From: Whitmania pigra
Taxonomy: Eukaryota > Annelida > Clitellata > Hirudinida > Haemopidae
Direction: 5' to 3'
DNA length: 64,000 bases
NCBI GenBank assembly: GCA_021613335.1
Contig: JAJTWR010000446.1
Coordinates: 1 to 64,000, forward strand
Below are positions 1-9,535 of the stretch, piece after piece. Position numbers and translations under genes: made by a program. Position 1 is the stretch's first letter; each line of letters opens with the position of its first letter. The notes below the pieces were generated by a model, which worked only from the letters and a program-made list of their open reading frames with translations, did not search any database and had not been told where the DNA came from.

Positions 1-748
1 TTCCCATTTCGGTAGCTTTTACGGCTATCTGTCTGGCTATTTTGGCAATGCCGGCGGATAATCCGGCGTGAGCGCAGAACCTCGATATTAAGTCTACCAC
101 GCCTGAGTCTTGCCTGAGCTGCTGCTTTGCGTCCAACAAGCTCGAGATGGACTTGAACGTCCTTCCGATCAGCTTTTTGGCAACCCCCGTGGCCCCGCAA
201 AACTCGCTGAAGGTCCTCGAAACGTTCTTCCTGCGACATTCTATGTAAAGGCACGAGGCCATGATGGCCTCCTTATTCTTGCCTTTCATGGTCATTTTTC
301 TTTGCACGTTCTTGAAGAGGTGCACGGCGTTTTCCAAGACGTCCGCGGAAAGGTTCATCCTGTCCGAAATAGTTTTCATAAAGCCGAGCGATTGACACAT
401 GGCCTTTACGGCGCTCGACTGTTTAAACTTCGGAACCTGGCTAGCTTCCGACGTGGTGGTGCCCGACTTGGTTGCGTACTCTTGTATTTTTGTGTACAGG
501 TCGTTGCCGTCGAAAAGCGAGTTTTCGGCACTTCCCACTCGACTCATGTCTTTTGACTCGCCGTTATCGTTGAAAGTTCTCCATTCGCTGGAGACGTCGA
601 TGACACGATCGGCAACGACGAGTCCGCAATCGGAGCAGACCACGTCACCAGCATGGTGATCTTCCAATAATTCTGCCTGGGGATGATACTTGCATCGCAA
701 TTTTGGAATCGCGATTCCTTTTCCGGCCGACGATGGGTGAAATGACAT
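1..748 (-). CDS. GTF2B: TFIIB-like general transcription factor, intronless (copy 1, runs off window)
   Basis: Reading on the minus strand from ATG 748-746, one uninterrupted frame of 249 codons runs to the window edge, so the C-terminus is missing. The N-terminus has a TFIIB zinc ribbon: Cys19-x2-His22 and Cys38-x2-Cys41 in the context VCSDCGLVV. A linker with SEWRTF follows, like the family's GSEWR motif. The first cyclin fold comes next, with motifs ASCLYIECRR and RTFSEFC. The second cyclin fold begins at RFCAHAGL and is cut by the edge. In other eukaryotes TFIIB bridges TBP and RNA polymerase II at promoters. The residues are divergent, and there is no intron in a region where most genes are split. 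It could be a retrocopy or a rapidly evolving paralogue. There is no poly(A) tract at a sense 3' end to prove retroposition in the related copy 2. Confidence 0.85.
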   Translation of the reverse strand, partial: MSFHPSSAGKGIAIPKLRCKYHPQAELLEDHHAGDVVCSDCGLVVADRVIDVSSEWRTFNDNGESKDMSRVGSAENSLFDGNDLYTKIQEYATKSGTTTSEASQVPKFKQSSAVKAMCQSLGFMKTISDRMNLSADVLENAVHLFKNVQRKMTMKGKNKEAIMASCLYIECRRKNVSRTFSEFCGATGVAKKLIGRTFKSISSLLDAKQQLRQDSGVVDLISRFCAHAGLSAGIAKIARQIAVKATEMG

Positions 749-970
749 TTTTGCGGAAAATTAACTATGCGAATGCGTCTACGCGGAGAGAACGATGTGA
801 ACAGGTCGAGAGCCCACAGAGAAATGATCCGATTAAGCCGCGCGCGCATAGAGGAAGGTTTGTTTTTAGAGCGCAGGTGCATGCGATGCATGCAGGCCGC
901 TTTCGTGCATCTATAATTAGGCCCAATTATTCTAGCGACATCTAGTGCATTTAGAAGGTAATTTTTCAAT
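749..970 (-). promoter_or_regulatory. 5' flank of TFIIB copy 1, shared with copy 2
   Basis: The sequence just upstream of the copy-1 start is about 200 bases long. Its distal half (875-970) matches 1623-1715 upstream of copy 2. The units were therefore duplicated with flanking DNA, as genomic tandem duplication would give and retroposition would not. It probably contains the promoter, but I see no certain TATA box or initiator. An in-frame run with an ATG at 969 is open here, but it does not join the TFIIB frame. Confidence 0.4.
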
Positions 971-1117
971 AATATTAGCGATTTTCTATTTTTTTGAATT
1001 TACGAAAGATTAAATTGGTACACGGTAAGCGAGATTTTTTTTAATCATTTTTATTTTTCTCAAACAACACGAAAAAAAGTAAAAAAAAAAATAAAAAAAA
1101 AAAATAAAGCTCCTCCT

Positions 1118-1708
1118 TCATTTGTCGTCCTTCTTGTAGATTTCCTTGAGCCTGGGGAGTAATACCTTCAGGCAATGCCTAATGCTACCTTCTGAGACCC
1201 CTGTCGCTCGATTGATTTCCTCGAAGGATTTCTTGCACCCTCCAATTTCTGCGGCAATATACATAGCTGCCGAGGCGACGGTAGAGGGCGCTCTGCCTCC
1301 GACGATTCCCATTTCGGTAGCTTTTACGGCTATCTGTCTGGCTATTTTGGCAATGCCGGCGGATAATCCGGCGTGAGCGCAGAACCTCGATATTAAGTCT
1401 ACCACGCCTGAGTCTTGCCTGAGCTGCTGCTTTGCGTCCAACAAGCTCGAGATGGACTTGAACGTCCTTCCGATCAGCTTTTTGGCAACCCCCGTGGCCG
1501 CGCAGAACTCGCTGAAGGTCCTCGAAACGTTCTTCCTGCGACATTCTATGTAAAGGCACGAGGCCATGATGGCCTCCTTATTCTTGCCTTTCATGGTCAT
1601 TTTTCCTTGCACGCTCTTGAAGAGGTGCACTGCGATGCGTGCTGGCCGCTTTAGTACATATATAATTATTCTAGCGACATCTAGCGTATCTAGATGGTAA
1701 CTTTTCAA
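1118..1708 (-). CDS. TFIIB-like protein lacking the zinc ribbon (copy 2)
   Basis: An open frame of 196 codons on the minus strand with a normal stop. From about residue 28 onward it is nearly identical to copy 1 and gives the C-terminal half that copy 1 loses at the edge: both cyclin folds, ending in a basic-acidic tail KEIYKKDDK. The first 27 codons come from what is 5' flank in copy 1, not from the zinc ribbon. The junction is a 7-base sequence, AGGTGCA, present once in the coding region (318-324) and once in the flank (875-881) of copy 1, so a 557-base deletion relative to copy 1 fits. A product would lack the polymerase-contacting ribbon and linker. It could be a pseudogene that kept its frame, or a dominant-acting short form. 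Expression is unknown. Confidence 0.7.
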   Translation of the reverse strand: MKSYHLDTLDVARIIIYVLKRPARIAVHLFKSVQGKMTMKGKNKEAIMASCLYIECRRKNVSRTFSEFCAATGVAKKLIGRTFKSISSLLDAKQQLRQDSGVVDLISRFCAHAGLSAGIAKIARQIAVKATEMGIVGGRAPSTVASAAMYIAAEIGGCKKSFEEINRATGVSEGSIRHCLKVLLPRLKEIYKKDDK

Positions 1709-1724
1709 TAATTCGAGCTATATC

Positions 1725-1832
1725 ACACTCGACTCATGTCTTTTGACTCGCCGTTATCGTTCAATGTTCTCCATTCGCTGAAGACGTCGATGACACGATC
1801 GGCGACGATGCGAACAGGTCGATAGACTAGAA
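1725..1832 (-). pseudogene. TFIIB-like remnant (copy 3)
   Basis: About 105 bases match the part of copy 1 coding for the segment just after the zinc ribbon (ADRVID through SKDMSRV) and then jump to copy-1 5'-flank sequence (AACAGGTCGA). Both ends are abrupt. It lies in the same orientation upstream of copy 2, so the array is three units long. It is too short to encode a domain. Confidence 0.7.
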
Positions 1833-3180
1833 TGAAACAACTTTTTTTAAATTTTTACTTGGTTTTTTATTAAATAATTTTTCTAAATTCAATATCGTCT
1901 CATTCATTTTACTTTTACTTTAATTTTTTCTGTATTTTTTCATGTTTTTATTTCACCACAATTCGCAATAATAGGTAGGTCAGACCCCGGCTGGAATGGG
2001 TTGTCTGCTGTCATAAAGTGTTGGAGCTTGTATTATGATTCCGAATGTTCCAACAAGACATGCTGCTGTAAACATCCAAAGGAAGAGTCTGTCAAGCACC
2101 ATGGCAACGAACTGCCAATCTTGTTTGACCTGATTATTGGTAATTGCAAATGTTGTTCATTTACTTTGAAACATGTGCACAGAGGCATGGCAGAAATTAT
2201 AGCAATTACGTTTGACTTATAAAATTACTGATTTAAGTCAAGGAAAACATGAAGACAAAATGTAATTACACTCAGCCCACTATAGATAGAAAGGGCTTGT
2301 TTTTTTGCAAAATTATCGAATATCACAGAGTGGAATTTATTCAAATTTTGATTTATATCACTTTTGATATACAAAATACCTTGTTAAATTCGGACTTCCT
2401 AGAATTATTAAAACTTTCCAATTACGTAAAAATGTGTTTTGTTGCCCACCCAAAGTAGATAGAAAGGGATTTGCACATGCAAGCCCGTATTACTACCTTT
2501 ATTACTTATTACCTGGGGGGTAAAACCGTTCGAGCTGAACACATCCTCATTGAGATTTAAAAAAAGCGAGATAGCTCCACCCCAACAACAACAAAATTAG
2601 ATCCACATAAAGTGATTAAAAGTGTTTCCGAATATATAATAATAATATAGTATTTTAAAAATATTATTAATGACGCCAATAAATAAATAAATTTTAATTG
2701 TCACAAATGTTTGCAAATCTATGTTAAATGTTTTGAGGTTTATTGAGGTTTATCGAGATGTCTCTATGAATGCTGGGAATACTAAGGCTTGAAATTATTC
2801 AATGTAAACAGGAAACCTAACTACAGCCTCACTACAAATCCGCTTTATTATTCGTTACGCATCTTTGGAAATGAAGCTCCAAAAATTACATTTAGCTTTA
2901 TTTCATATAAGTGACTTGGTGATATAGTAATAAATAGCTCAATAGTTCATTCGGTCATCGCAGAGCATACAGATTGCTACAGCCCAGCAATCACTGGATT
3001 CTCTCGTTACTCCAGTGGTCAGCTTTCTCAACTCGCCTCCGCCCCTCCATTGCTCAGTAAATTCTCAACTAAAATGCCTTCTGTTGTGTGTCAGTAATTC
3101 ACATAATTATTGACGATCCAACAACTTCACGACAAGTCACTTCAACTTTTGACAGCTTTTGAGTGCCCCAGTAAACACAG
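1833..3180. other. Intergenic, AT-rich, no gene recognised
   Basis: Short open frames at 2001-2222 and 2249-2458 have no family resemblance and no splice context that I can support. The rest is AT-rich with no repeat that I could match elsewhere in the window. Confidence 0.5.
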
Positions 3181-3184
3181 TTTA

Positions 3185-3260
3185 AGAACAATTAATAAAA
3201 CTATTTCTACAATTATTTCATTTGATAAATAAATGCTCAACACCCACCAAACCCTGGAAA
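3185..3260 (+). repeat. Direct repeat flanking LINE block (left copy)
   Basis: The stretch around AAACTATTTCTACAATTATT recurs at 4660-4735 with a few differences, including the following A-rich and C-rich run. The two copies bracket the broken LINE and LTR block at 3269-4480. They are too long and diverged to be a target-site duplication. They may be ends of an older repeat. Confidence 0.6.
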
Positions 3261-3268
3261 TTACGTCA

Positions 3269-4480
3269 CTAGGAGAAGAGTCTTAATATTGGGATTAAAT
3301 TAGTAATAACAATTACAATATTAATAATAGTTAATTTGTAAGGCCCTGTGCATTGCGTTGTGTTTTCGCTATCACTTGAAGTTCTGAAGAGGTGAGTCTT
3401 CAGGTGACGCTTGAAGAGCTCCAGAGATGGGTGGGCTCTTTCGAGGGGAGGCATAAGAGAAGCCTCAGTTGACTAGTGATGACCTATTGATTGGTTGATG
3501 AAGATGAATGGTGGATGTCATGGCTGGGTCTCCGAGACCACCAGACATGTCTCCTACATTCGCTATTAATAAGACGATTTATGGCTCTTATTATTTGTTT
3601 AAACTAGCCAATGTCATTCTTAGATTCATAGCGAATGTGATTTAAAATAATTATTATTAATTAAGGACAATTAGTTTAATCATGTGTTAGGCGTGGATTC
3701 ACCTTTTTTGTGATTCTGATTGGATGATACTTTGTTAGAATTGCTAATCAAATTTAATATGTATAAATATAGGCTCGATGAAAGCTTATGAATGACGGTT
3801 TATAAAGATTTACGGCGTTTGCTGCGGTTTTTAGTCTAAGATTTTTATTGTGTAAATAAAGCTTTGGCTCCAACTCTTTGATTCTGATGAAGAACTTGGG
3901 GTTGGTGGTGGCAGCGGTACTACCTATTTGAGACTTCGAGTGGAGAACGTGACAGTGGAAGATCATGTGTTTGGCGGCGATCTATCAGGTGATGGAGATA
4001 AATTTGGCCGGATGTCACTAGAGTGTGATATGTCATGAGGGCAATTTTGAAGGTGGGACGATGTGAACCGGTAAACCAGTGCAATTGGGGTTGTTTAAGA
4101 CATTTTGTAAGGAATGCATTAAAAAGGCAGATGTACCGTAAAGAAGGGAATTACAATAACCTAGACGAGAGAGAACGAGGCTGTGTGCAAGGGCAAAGTT
4201 GTGCCGACGGAAAATAGCGAACGATGTGTCGGATTGCCCAGATGAGGCGATTGCAGGAATGTTCTTTAAAGGTGAGGTGTAAATCAAAAATAACATCGAG
4301 AAGCTTGAAGGTTCCAGATGGAAGGAGGGTGCCAGCGACGTTTATGGAAAGAGGAGGCGACAGAGTTTTGAGGCGAGCGGGTGTGCCAATGGACATAATT
4401 TCGGACATCTGCGGATTCAGTTTAAGAAAGTTAACGAGATGCCAATCATTGATGGCATCCGTGACTTCAAAATACTAACA
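3269..4480 (-). pseudogene. CR1/L2-like non-LTR retrotransposon, 3' part, frameshifted
   Basis: Read on the minus strand, broken frames give the thumb and C-terminal part of a LINE reverse transcriptase. The fragments include SEIMSIGTPARLKTLSPP, LLYCNSLLYG-like and LPVH motifs (about 4480-3985), and then the family C-terminus LELFKRHLKTHLF (3454-3269). The same family appears at 35620-37130, where the equivalent motifs are readable. Several frameshifts and stops make it dead. A separate repeat at about 3549-3954 interrupts it. The catalytic palm is absent. Confidence 0.75.
3549..3954 (+). repeat. LTR-like repeat inserted in LINE (copy a)
   Basis: The segment 3683-3954 resembles 53071-53328: both carry TTGTTAGAATTGCTAATCA, a shared AATAAAGCTTT (possible polyadenylation signal), then a GGTGTTGGTGGTGG-like and GCGGTACTACCT block ending at AACGTGACA. 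An AATAAA followed by a CA end suggests a solo LTR. The left boundary is uncertain: 3549 if the element starts at TGTCTCC. No internal polyprotein was found beside it. Confidence 0.5.
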
Positions 4481-4659
4481 ACGATTGAATTTGCTGAGGA
4501 CCCGACTATTGGCCACACTTATGATGGTAATTATTAGGCTATTTATTAAAAAATAAGTACGATAACAAGAGCGTAAGATACAAATAATAAAAAAATACAA
4601 GGAAAATGAGTTTTCTTTTATAATAATCATCCATCACCACCTAATTATTATTGTAGTTG

Positions 4660-4790
4660 AGAACGATTAACGAAACTATTTCTACAATTATTTCATTTTA
4701 TAACTAATACTCAAAAACCCAACCCGTGGGAACTTTGCGGTTTCACTTCAAAGTGAGAAGTCGGCGTTTTCACTTCAAAGTCGGCTATTA
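4660..4790 (+). repeat. Direct repeat (right copy) plus short tandem duplication
   Basis: Positions 4660-4735 match 3185-3260. Just after it, TTTCACTTCAAAGT occurs twice within 40 bases. Confidence 0.55.
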
Positions 4791-4834
4791 GTTCTGGGGA
4801 TCGAGATAACCGATCTCGGGCTATCACCATTTAT

Positions 4835-4885
4835 TTATTTATTTATTTATTTAGTTAAAGTCCGTTGCATAAATAAGATGATTTG
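4835..4885 (-). repeat. Retroposon 3' tail with (AAAT)n, same tail as SINE-A
   Basis: On the minus strand the sequence reads AAATCATCTTATTTATGCAA then CGGACTTTAA and an (AAAT)n run. The same tail appears at 61020-61082 and, in slightly different form, at the 3' end of the tRNA-derived SINE-A copies (46548-46668, 61091-61213). It is probably a 5'-truncated copy of a LINE or SINE. Confidence 0.55.
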
Positions 4886-5585
4886 GACTTGTTAATTAGT
4901 TTTAGTTATGTAAAAGAAATTATATGTATTAATAATTTATATTATATTAATATTAATAATAGGATTATATTACTAATGAAATAAATAAAATTTGATTTAA
5001 GATTTTTTAAATTTACTCCGATTTTTGCAGATCCTTATGTAATTAATGTCCACACCCGCCGGATTGCTAAGCATGGAAATCATCTTAGATAAGTTTTGAA
5101 TCTAATTTCTTCCCTCAGGTCAGACTGGGCCAAACATTTCATCTTTCTGAGGCTACACATGGAATTTTCCATCTGGACGATATTTTAAGAGAAACAGGTG
5201 TTGATTCAGAGCATATTTTCCAGCCCAGAGTCTGTAAATTAGAACCTCCTTCCTCCTTGAAGCACATTGGAATTTGTTCTTTGTCGACACAAGCTTCTCT
5301 ATGATCTTGCAATGTTGATGTCACAGGTTTAGCACATGCCACAGTTATGTTTGTCGCTCCAAACTCCGTCCAAAGACAAGTTCAAGGGGATGCATGGCAT
5401 CTCAGACATTCATACAGGATCATACCTGGATAAGTTTTTTTTGGCGTAGGCTTGGGAACAGGTATTCCTATATAATACTGTGTATGGTGTGACGTAGCCG
5501 CTGCAGTCATCTTGTGACCGATTTATCAGCCTTGTTCAGTTATTATAATATCATGTTGTCTGTAATACCAACGTAAAATGCCTCA
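4886..5585. other. Intergenic, no gene recognised
   Basis: AT-rich to 5030, then a more balanced stretch at 5100-5480 with short open frames on both strands, none recognisable. It may hold transposon debris related to the hAT-like end at 5586-5657. Confidence 0.4.
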
Positions 5586-5657
5586 TTGGTAAGACTCATT
5601 TTGGCGCCCCTGCATCTTTCGCCCAGGGACATATGTACCCCCCTAGCTACGCCACTG
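5586..5657 (-). mobile_element. hAT-like transposon terminus
   Basis: On the minus strand the block starts CAGTGGCGTAGCTAGGGGGG, which is the usual look of a hAT element end (CAGNGGCGTAG...). I found no matching opposite end nearby, so the element is truncated or its partner has decayed. Confidence 0.5.
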
Positions 5658-6337
5658 CAATACACTAAATCCAGTTTCCCCAAAGATAAGATGACGGAAA
5701 GGCTAAAACAAACAGCTCTACTTTTATCCAAAACTGTGGATATTTTTCAGAAACTTCAATCTATAAACTACTCAACCCCTTCTTCTAGAAAATCATTTTG
5801 AACTCTTCATTATTCTGGATTTCAATCAAATCTTCTTGCACCTCTATCTCTTGTTCTTCTGCTGAACCCAGAAATGAACCCCTAAGTCATTTTCCGGCTA
5901 TGATCCTGTCTGTACTTACTATACTACGTAAATATCGTATCGTAAAAATAGCTCGACAGTTTCGAAATTTGTTTACGAAATGTAGCTACCACCCTCTTTG
6001 GCTATTACCACTTCCGGCATAGATATCAGGGGTTTTAAGCGTCAGCCCAAAGGTGCTGACCAAGCTCCAGAACAAACAAATAAAAAAAACTAGAATCGAC
6101 CTAATTTGATTAATCAAAATTAATTTTATTTAAATTTGTGATTTTTATTTTTGTTGTTTTTTTTTCATTTAGTGAGCAAAATTTATTTGTTGCACGAAGT
6201 ATGTTTTATCTAATCAGCTTTGAATTAGGCCAATCATCAACTTTGAACGCCGCACACAGCCGTGAATGGTGTTTAATCTTTGTGGCAGTGTTTTGAGTTA
6301 TTTAGGAAAATATTTGTATTTTGGCACATGCCACTGG

Positions 6338-6791
6338 AAATAAACATGACGGTGAAGTTAGCAAGACTTCAGCAAGAACTTTGACGTCCAATAACTCTGG
6401 AACGCGTAAAGCTAAAAACAAAAATTTTATAAGCGTTTTTATATCTATGGTAAACACGAAATCGGCTTTTTTATAAATTAAATTTTGGTACTTGCGCTGG
6501 AGATACGTTAGCGAAACGTGTGTTTTTAGAAAGGAAATAATTTGTAGATTTTAAATATGTTTTTAAAATGTCAAGCGCGTTATAGAATTTTATGTTATTT
6601 GCGCTCAAAGCTTTATACGTTAACAAAAAATTCATTTTTATTCAAAATACATTATTTTTTTACGAGCATCATTTGCTAAAGCAAGACCTTTCTAGCAAAA
6701 AATTGCATGTTTTTAGCGTTACGCGTTCCAGAGTTATTGGATGTCAAAGTTCTTGCTGAAGTCTTGCTAATTTCACCGTCGTGAAATAAAC
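6338..6791. mobile_element. MITE with about 70-bp terminal inverted repeats and 8-bp target duplication
   Basis: The left end (6346 onward, ATGACGGTGAAGTTAGCAAG) and the right end (to 6783, CTTGCTAATTTCACCGTCGTG) are imperfect inverted repeats extending about 70 bases inward through GAACTTTGACGTCCAATAAC and its complement. The element is flanked on both sides by AAATAAAC (6338-6345 and 6784-6791), an 8-base target duplication. No open frame lies inside, so it is non-autonomous. Eight-base duplications fit the hAT superfamily among others. Confidence 0.85.
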
Positions 6792-6909
6792 TTTTACACT
6801 TGAATATTTATATTATAGATGACATTACCGATAATGACCGCAAATGTTCGATAATCAACGCTCTACTGCATTTATGTTGAGGATTAAGAAAAATTGATAA
6901 ACACATCAC

Positions 6910-7058
6910 TTTGTTGAATTTCTCCTGCTGTTTGAGATGATCGGCAATGAAATTGACACCAATGACCGCCTGCATGACTGGGTGAGGTAACTGCCTGCCT
7001 TTCCAATCCCATTGCACATTTGACTTTGTGCTCGGCCAGTCGGTTCGTGTCTTCAAAT
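6910..7058 (-). CDS. Nicotinic receptor exon: intracellular MA helix before M4
   Basis: The minus-strand translation carries HPVMQAVIGVNFIADHLKQQ then EKFNK, the amphipathic MA helix that precedes M4 in nicotinic receptors (family pattern: AI.GV.FIA.H....D.FN.V). It sits on the same strand and downstream of the receptor exons at 9536-12536, so it most likely belongs to that gene. A donor GTGATG follows after AACAAA at 6910, and an acceptor ending CTAG precedes 7058. Its phase does not join the 9536 donor directly, so another small exon or a different boundary is needed. I could not find the M4 exon further left. Confidence 0.65.
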
Positions 7059-7224
7059 CTAGATCGCCAAAATTATAATTTTAAAATTATTTATTTTTAA
7101 TTTGAACTAAGGTGCTATCCATAAAAGCGAATGTTTCATATAAATTTATATTAATGAATAAGCAGTTCTATTCTTCGAATGAAAATTCCGATTGCAGCCG
7201 ATCAGTAAAATTTGTAACCAATAA

Positions 7225-7740
7225 AGTTTTTGGATTGATTTAGTAGGCAAACTATTATATCGGCTAACAAACTGGTTAATAGATAGGAGACAGAAAGTAG
7301 GAATGGGAAGAATTTATTCAGACTGGCAACCAGTGCTTAGAGGTGTCAAACAAGGATCGGTGCTTGGACCTGTGCTGTTCTGGATATATATAAATGATCT
7401 GGATGATGGCATAAGGTCTGAATTATCCAAGTTTGCTGACGACACCAAAGTAGCAAGAAGTGTCAACAACCAAGAAGATGTGGATACAGGTTATTCAAAT
7501 GGGCAGAAGGAAGGCAGATGCTTTTAAACGTAGACAAATACTCCATTATTCATATGGAATATAGAAACACAAAAGTTGAATACGAATTTGGAGGAAGCAT
7601 TCTCAAGCAGTCTGATCAAGAAAGAGATCTGGGAGTAATAATGCAGAACAATGGAAAAGCATCTCTATAGTACATGGAAGTTGCTAAAAAGAAAATTGAG
7701 TACTTGGAAGGATAAAGAAAACAGTAGTGAGTAGAAATAA
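7225..7740 (+). pseudogene. Non-LTR retrotransposon reverse-transcriptase fragment
   Basis: The frame at 7303-7527 includes [21 protein letters not shown] and KFADDTK, which are RT motifs 4-5 with the FADD catalytic pair. Upstream, [16 protein letters not shown] sequence extends it. Downstream it continues in other frames with stops. It is from a family different from the LINE at 3269-4480. Confidence 0.85.
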
Positions 7741-7779
7741 AGATGTAATAAACTAAATAATGGTCAGATCAAATGAACT

Positions 7780-9010
7780 CAATGAATTTTGAAAAATTTA
7801 CCCACCAAAGTATTCCATAAAAATATATAATTAGACACAACAAACAATGGTTTATATAATGGGAAAATACAAAAAAATTGGTTAGATATGAGCAATATTT
7901 TAGAAGATATTATCATTTTTACGTGGTTATTTCTTTGAGAATTTTGATTTTTTCGAAAATCGGCCATACATAATGTGTCACAACTAATGATGTAAATGAG
8001 ATAGAGCAATGATATCTAAGAGATTTATTTGCCTAACGTTAACCTATTAAATAATATACAAATTAGTATTTTGAGTTTCATGGTTTTAGAGGAATGCTGC
8101 TCAGAAAATGAGAAAGTTTTGTAAAAATTTCACTTTTTGAAATTAAATAATTTATAAACTAAACATATTTAATCAATAATATCTTGTCAGTTTGTTTACA
8201 CCATCATGCTCTAAATATGTGAAAAAATTCATCTAAATGCGTTTGGTAGCTTTTGTAATTATAAGCTTTTAAATTCAGCAAAAATTTCAAATGTCACAAT
8301 CTTTAGTGCTATTTATCTCGAAAGTGTGGTCAAAAATTTTTTAAATTAATTTTTCCCAAAGATCTAAGATTGCTTAAAACATATCAAAATTTAAAAAAAG
8401 GTACTTTGTCCCTTAATAAAATAAACTGACTTAGAAAAACGTCAATTTTATTTAAATCAGACACACTGCATTGTAACTATTGTTGTAAATGCGGTGAAGC
8501 AATGATTTTTGATGGATTTATTTATCTAATTACAAGGTATTAAATAATTTGAAATTAAATTCAATGCTTTTTTGGTTTACTATTCTTGAGGAATGTGGCT
8601 CAGAAATAAGTGATGTTATTGAAATATTTCAATTTTTAATTAAATATTTTGAAAACTAAGCATATTTAAATAATAAAAACTTTTCAATTTATTCATACTA
8701 CCATTGTTTAAATATATTCTAAATTTCATTTGAATTTGTTTCCTAGTTTTTGTTTTATAAGTTTTTAAATTAAGCAAAATTCCATAAAAGTCGCAATATT
8801 TGATGCTATTTATATCAAACGGGTGGTCTAAATTTTTTAAATTATTTTTGTTCATAGTTCGAAGATTGGTTTACAACATATTAAAAATTTGAAAAAGTAC
8901 TCTAAGCCTTAATAAAATAAATTGACTTAGAAAAACGCTTATTTTTCGAAAAACAGACACACTTAATGCATAATAACTGTAACTGTTGTAAATATGGCAG
9001 AGTAATTTTT
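7780..9010. repeat. Diverged tandem repeat, about 490-bp unit
   Basis: Two full units (about 8010-8500 and 8510-9010) align along their length. Shared anchors include GAGGAATG-GCTCAGAAA, AAGCTTTTAAATT-like, CTTAATAAAATAAA and GACTTAGAAAAACG (8430 and 8921). A part of a third unit lies at about 7940-8010. All are AT-rich. It looks like a short satellite array or a tandemly duplicated dead element. No coding sequence was found. Confidence 0.7.
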
Positions 9011-9440
9011 TTTTAAAGTGCGGATTCCTCAATTACGCCTCCCTTTGTCCGTATTAGTAAACTTTTTAAGGACCCCTTCTCGCCCCTACCCCATTTGCGT
9101 ACGTCTTTTACGGACGACCCCTAAACAAATGAATAAGATAATGATTTAAATTACAATCTTGAGATTATTATGATTAATTTTAGAGTTATTACTAACTTCG
9201 ATTATTTACAAATTAAAAAGAAGGCAAATACAATATTACAAATTTACCACAATGTGAAGAATGAGGTCGTTCAGCTTCCCTTCTTAAACTCCTTATACTT
9301 CTTATCGGGGAAGAATCTTCTGATAAAAGGGTGTTGCTGGATGGAGTGGCGTTTGAAACGTAAAAGCTGGTGTCAAGACCTCTGCAATTAATTGAGGAAA
9401 ATTAATTTCAATCGAATAAACAGCAGTTACTACGTATGAC
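9011..9440. other. Intergenic or intronic, nothing recognised
   Basis: It has a C-rich stretch with CCCCTTCTCGCCCCTACCCC near 9073 and otherwise no gene signal. If the MA-helix exon at 6910-7058 belongs to the receptor, this lies inside a receptor intron. Confidence 0.4.
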
Positions 9441-9512
9441 CAGAGCGCCCTAGGGAAGGAGCGCTATACAAATGGTTTCAAGACGCTATGCATATAAATG
9501 AAGTACAAGTAA
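9441..9512 (+). mobile_element. SINE-B fragment (3' part)
   Basis: It matches the 3' half of the SINE-B copies at 10724-11012 and 56425-56612: GAAGGAGCGCTATACAAATG, then GACGCTATG and ATATAAATGAAGT. It abuts the receptor's exon 5, and the open frame past the 9536 donor runs into it before stopping at 9478. That supports splicing at 9536. Confidence 0.75.
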
Positions 9513-9535
9513 GCAAAACAAAGACATTAACCGAC

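Noticed and set aside
110..556. 148-codon plus-strand open frame over TFIIB copy 1
   Set aside because: Antisense shadow: the minus strand carries an uninterrupted TFIIB frame with domain motifs, and the same shadow recurs over copy 2 at 1415-1654.
544..969. 141-codon minus-strand frame overlapping the TFIIB start
   Set aside because: It is out of frame with the zinc ribbon and mostly lies in the 5' flank.
1075..1110. Poly(A) tail proving TFIIB copy 2 is a retrocopy
   Set aside because: The A-rich run lies on the plus strand, so relative to the minus-strand gene it is T-rich. The shared 5' flanks also argue for genomic tandem duplication.
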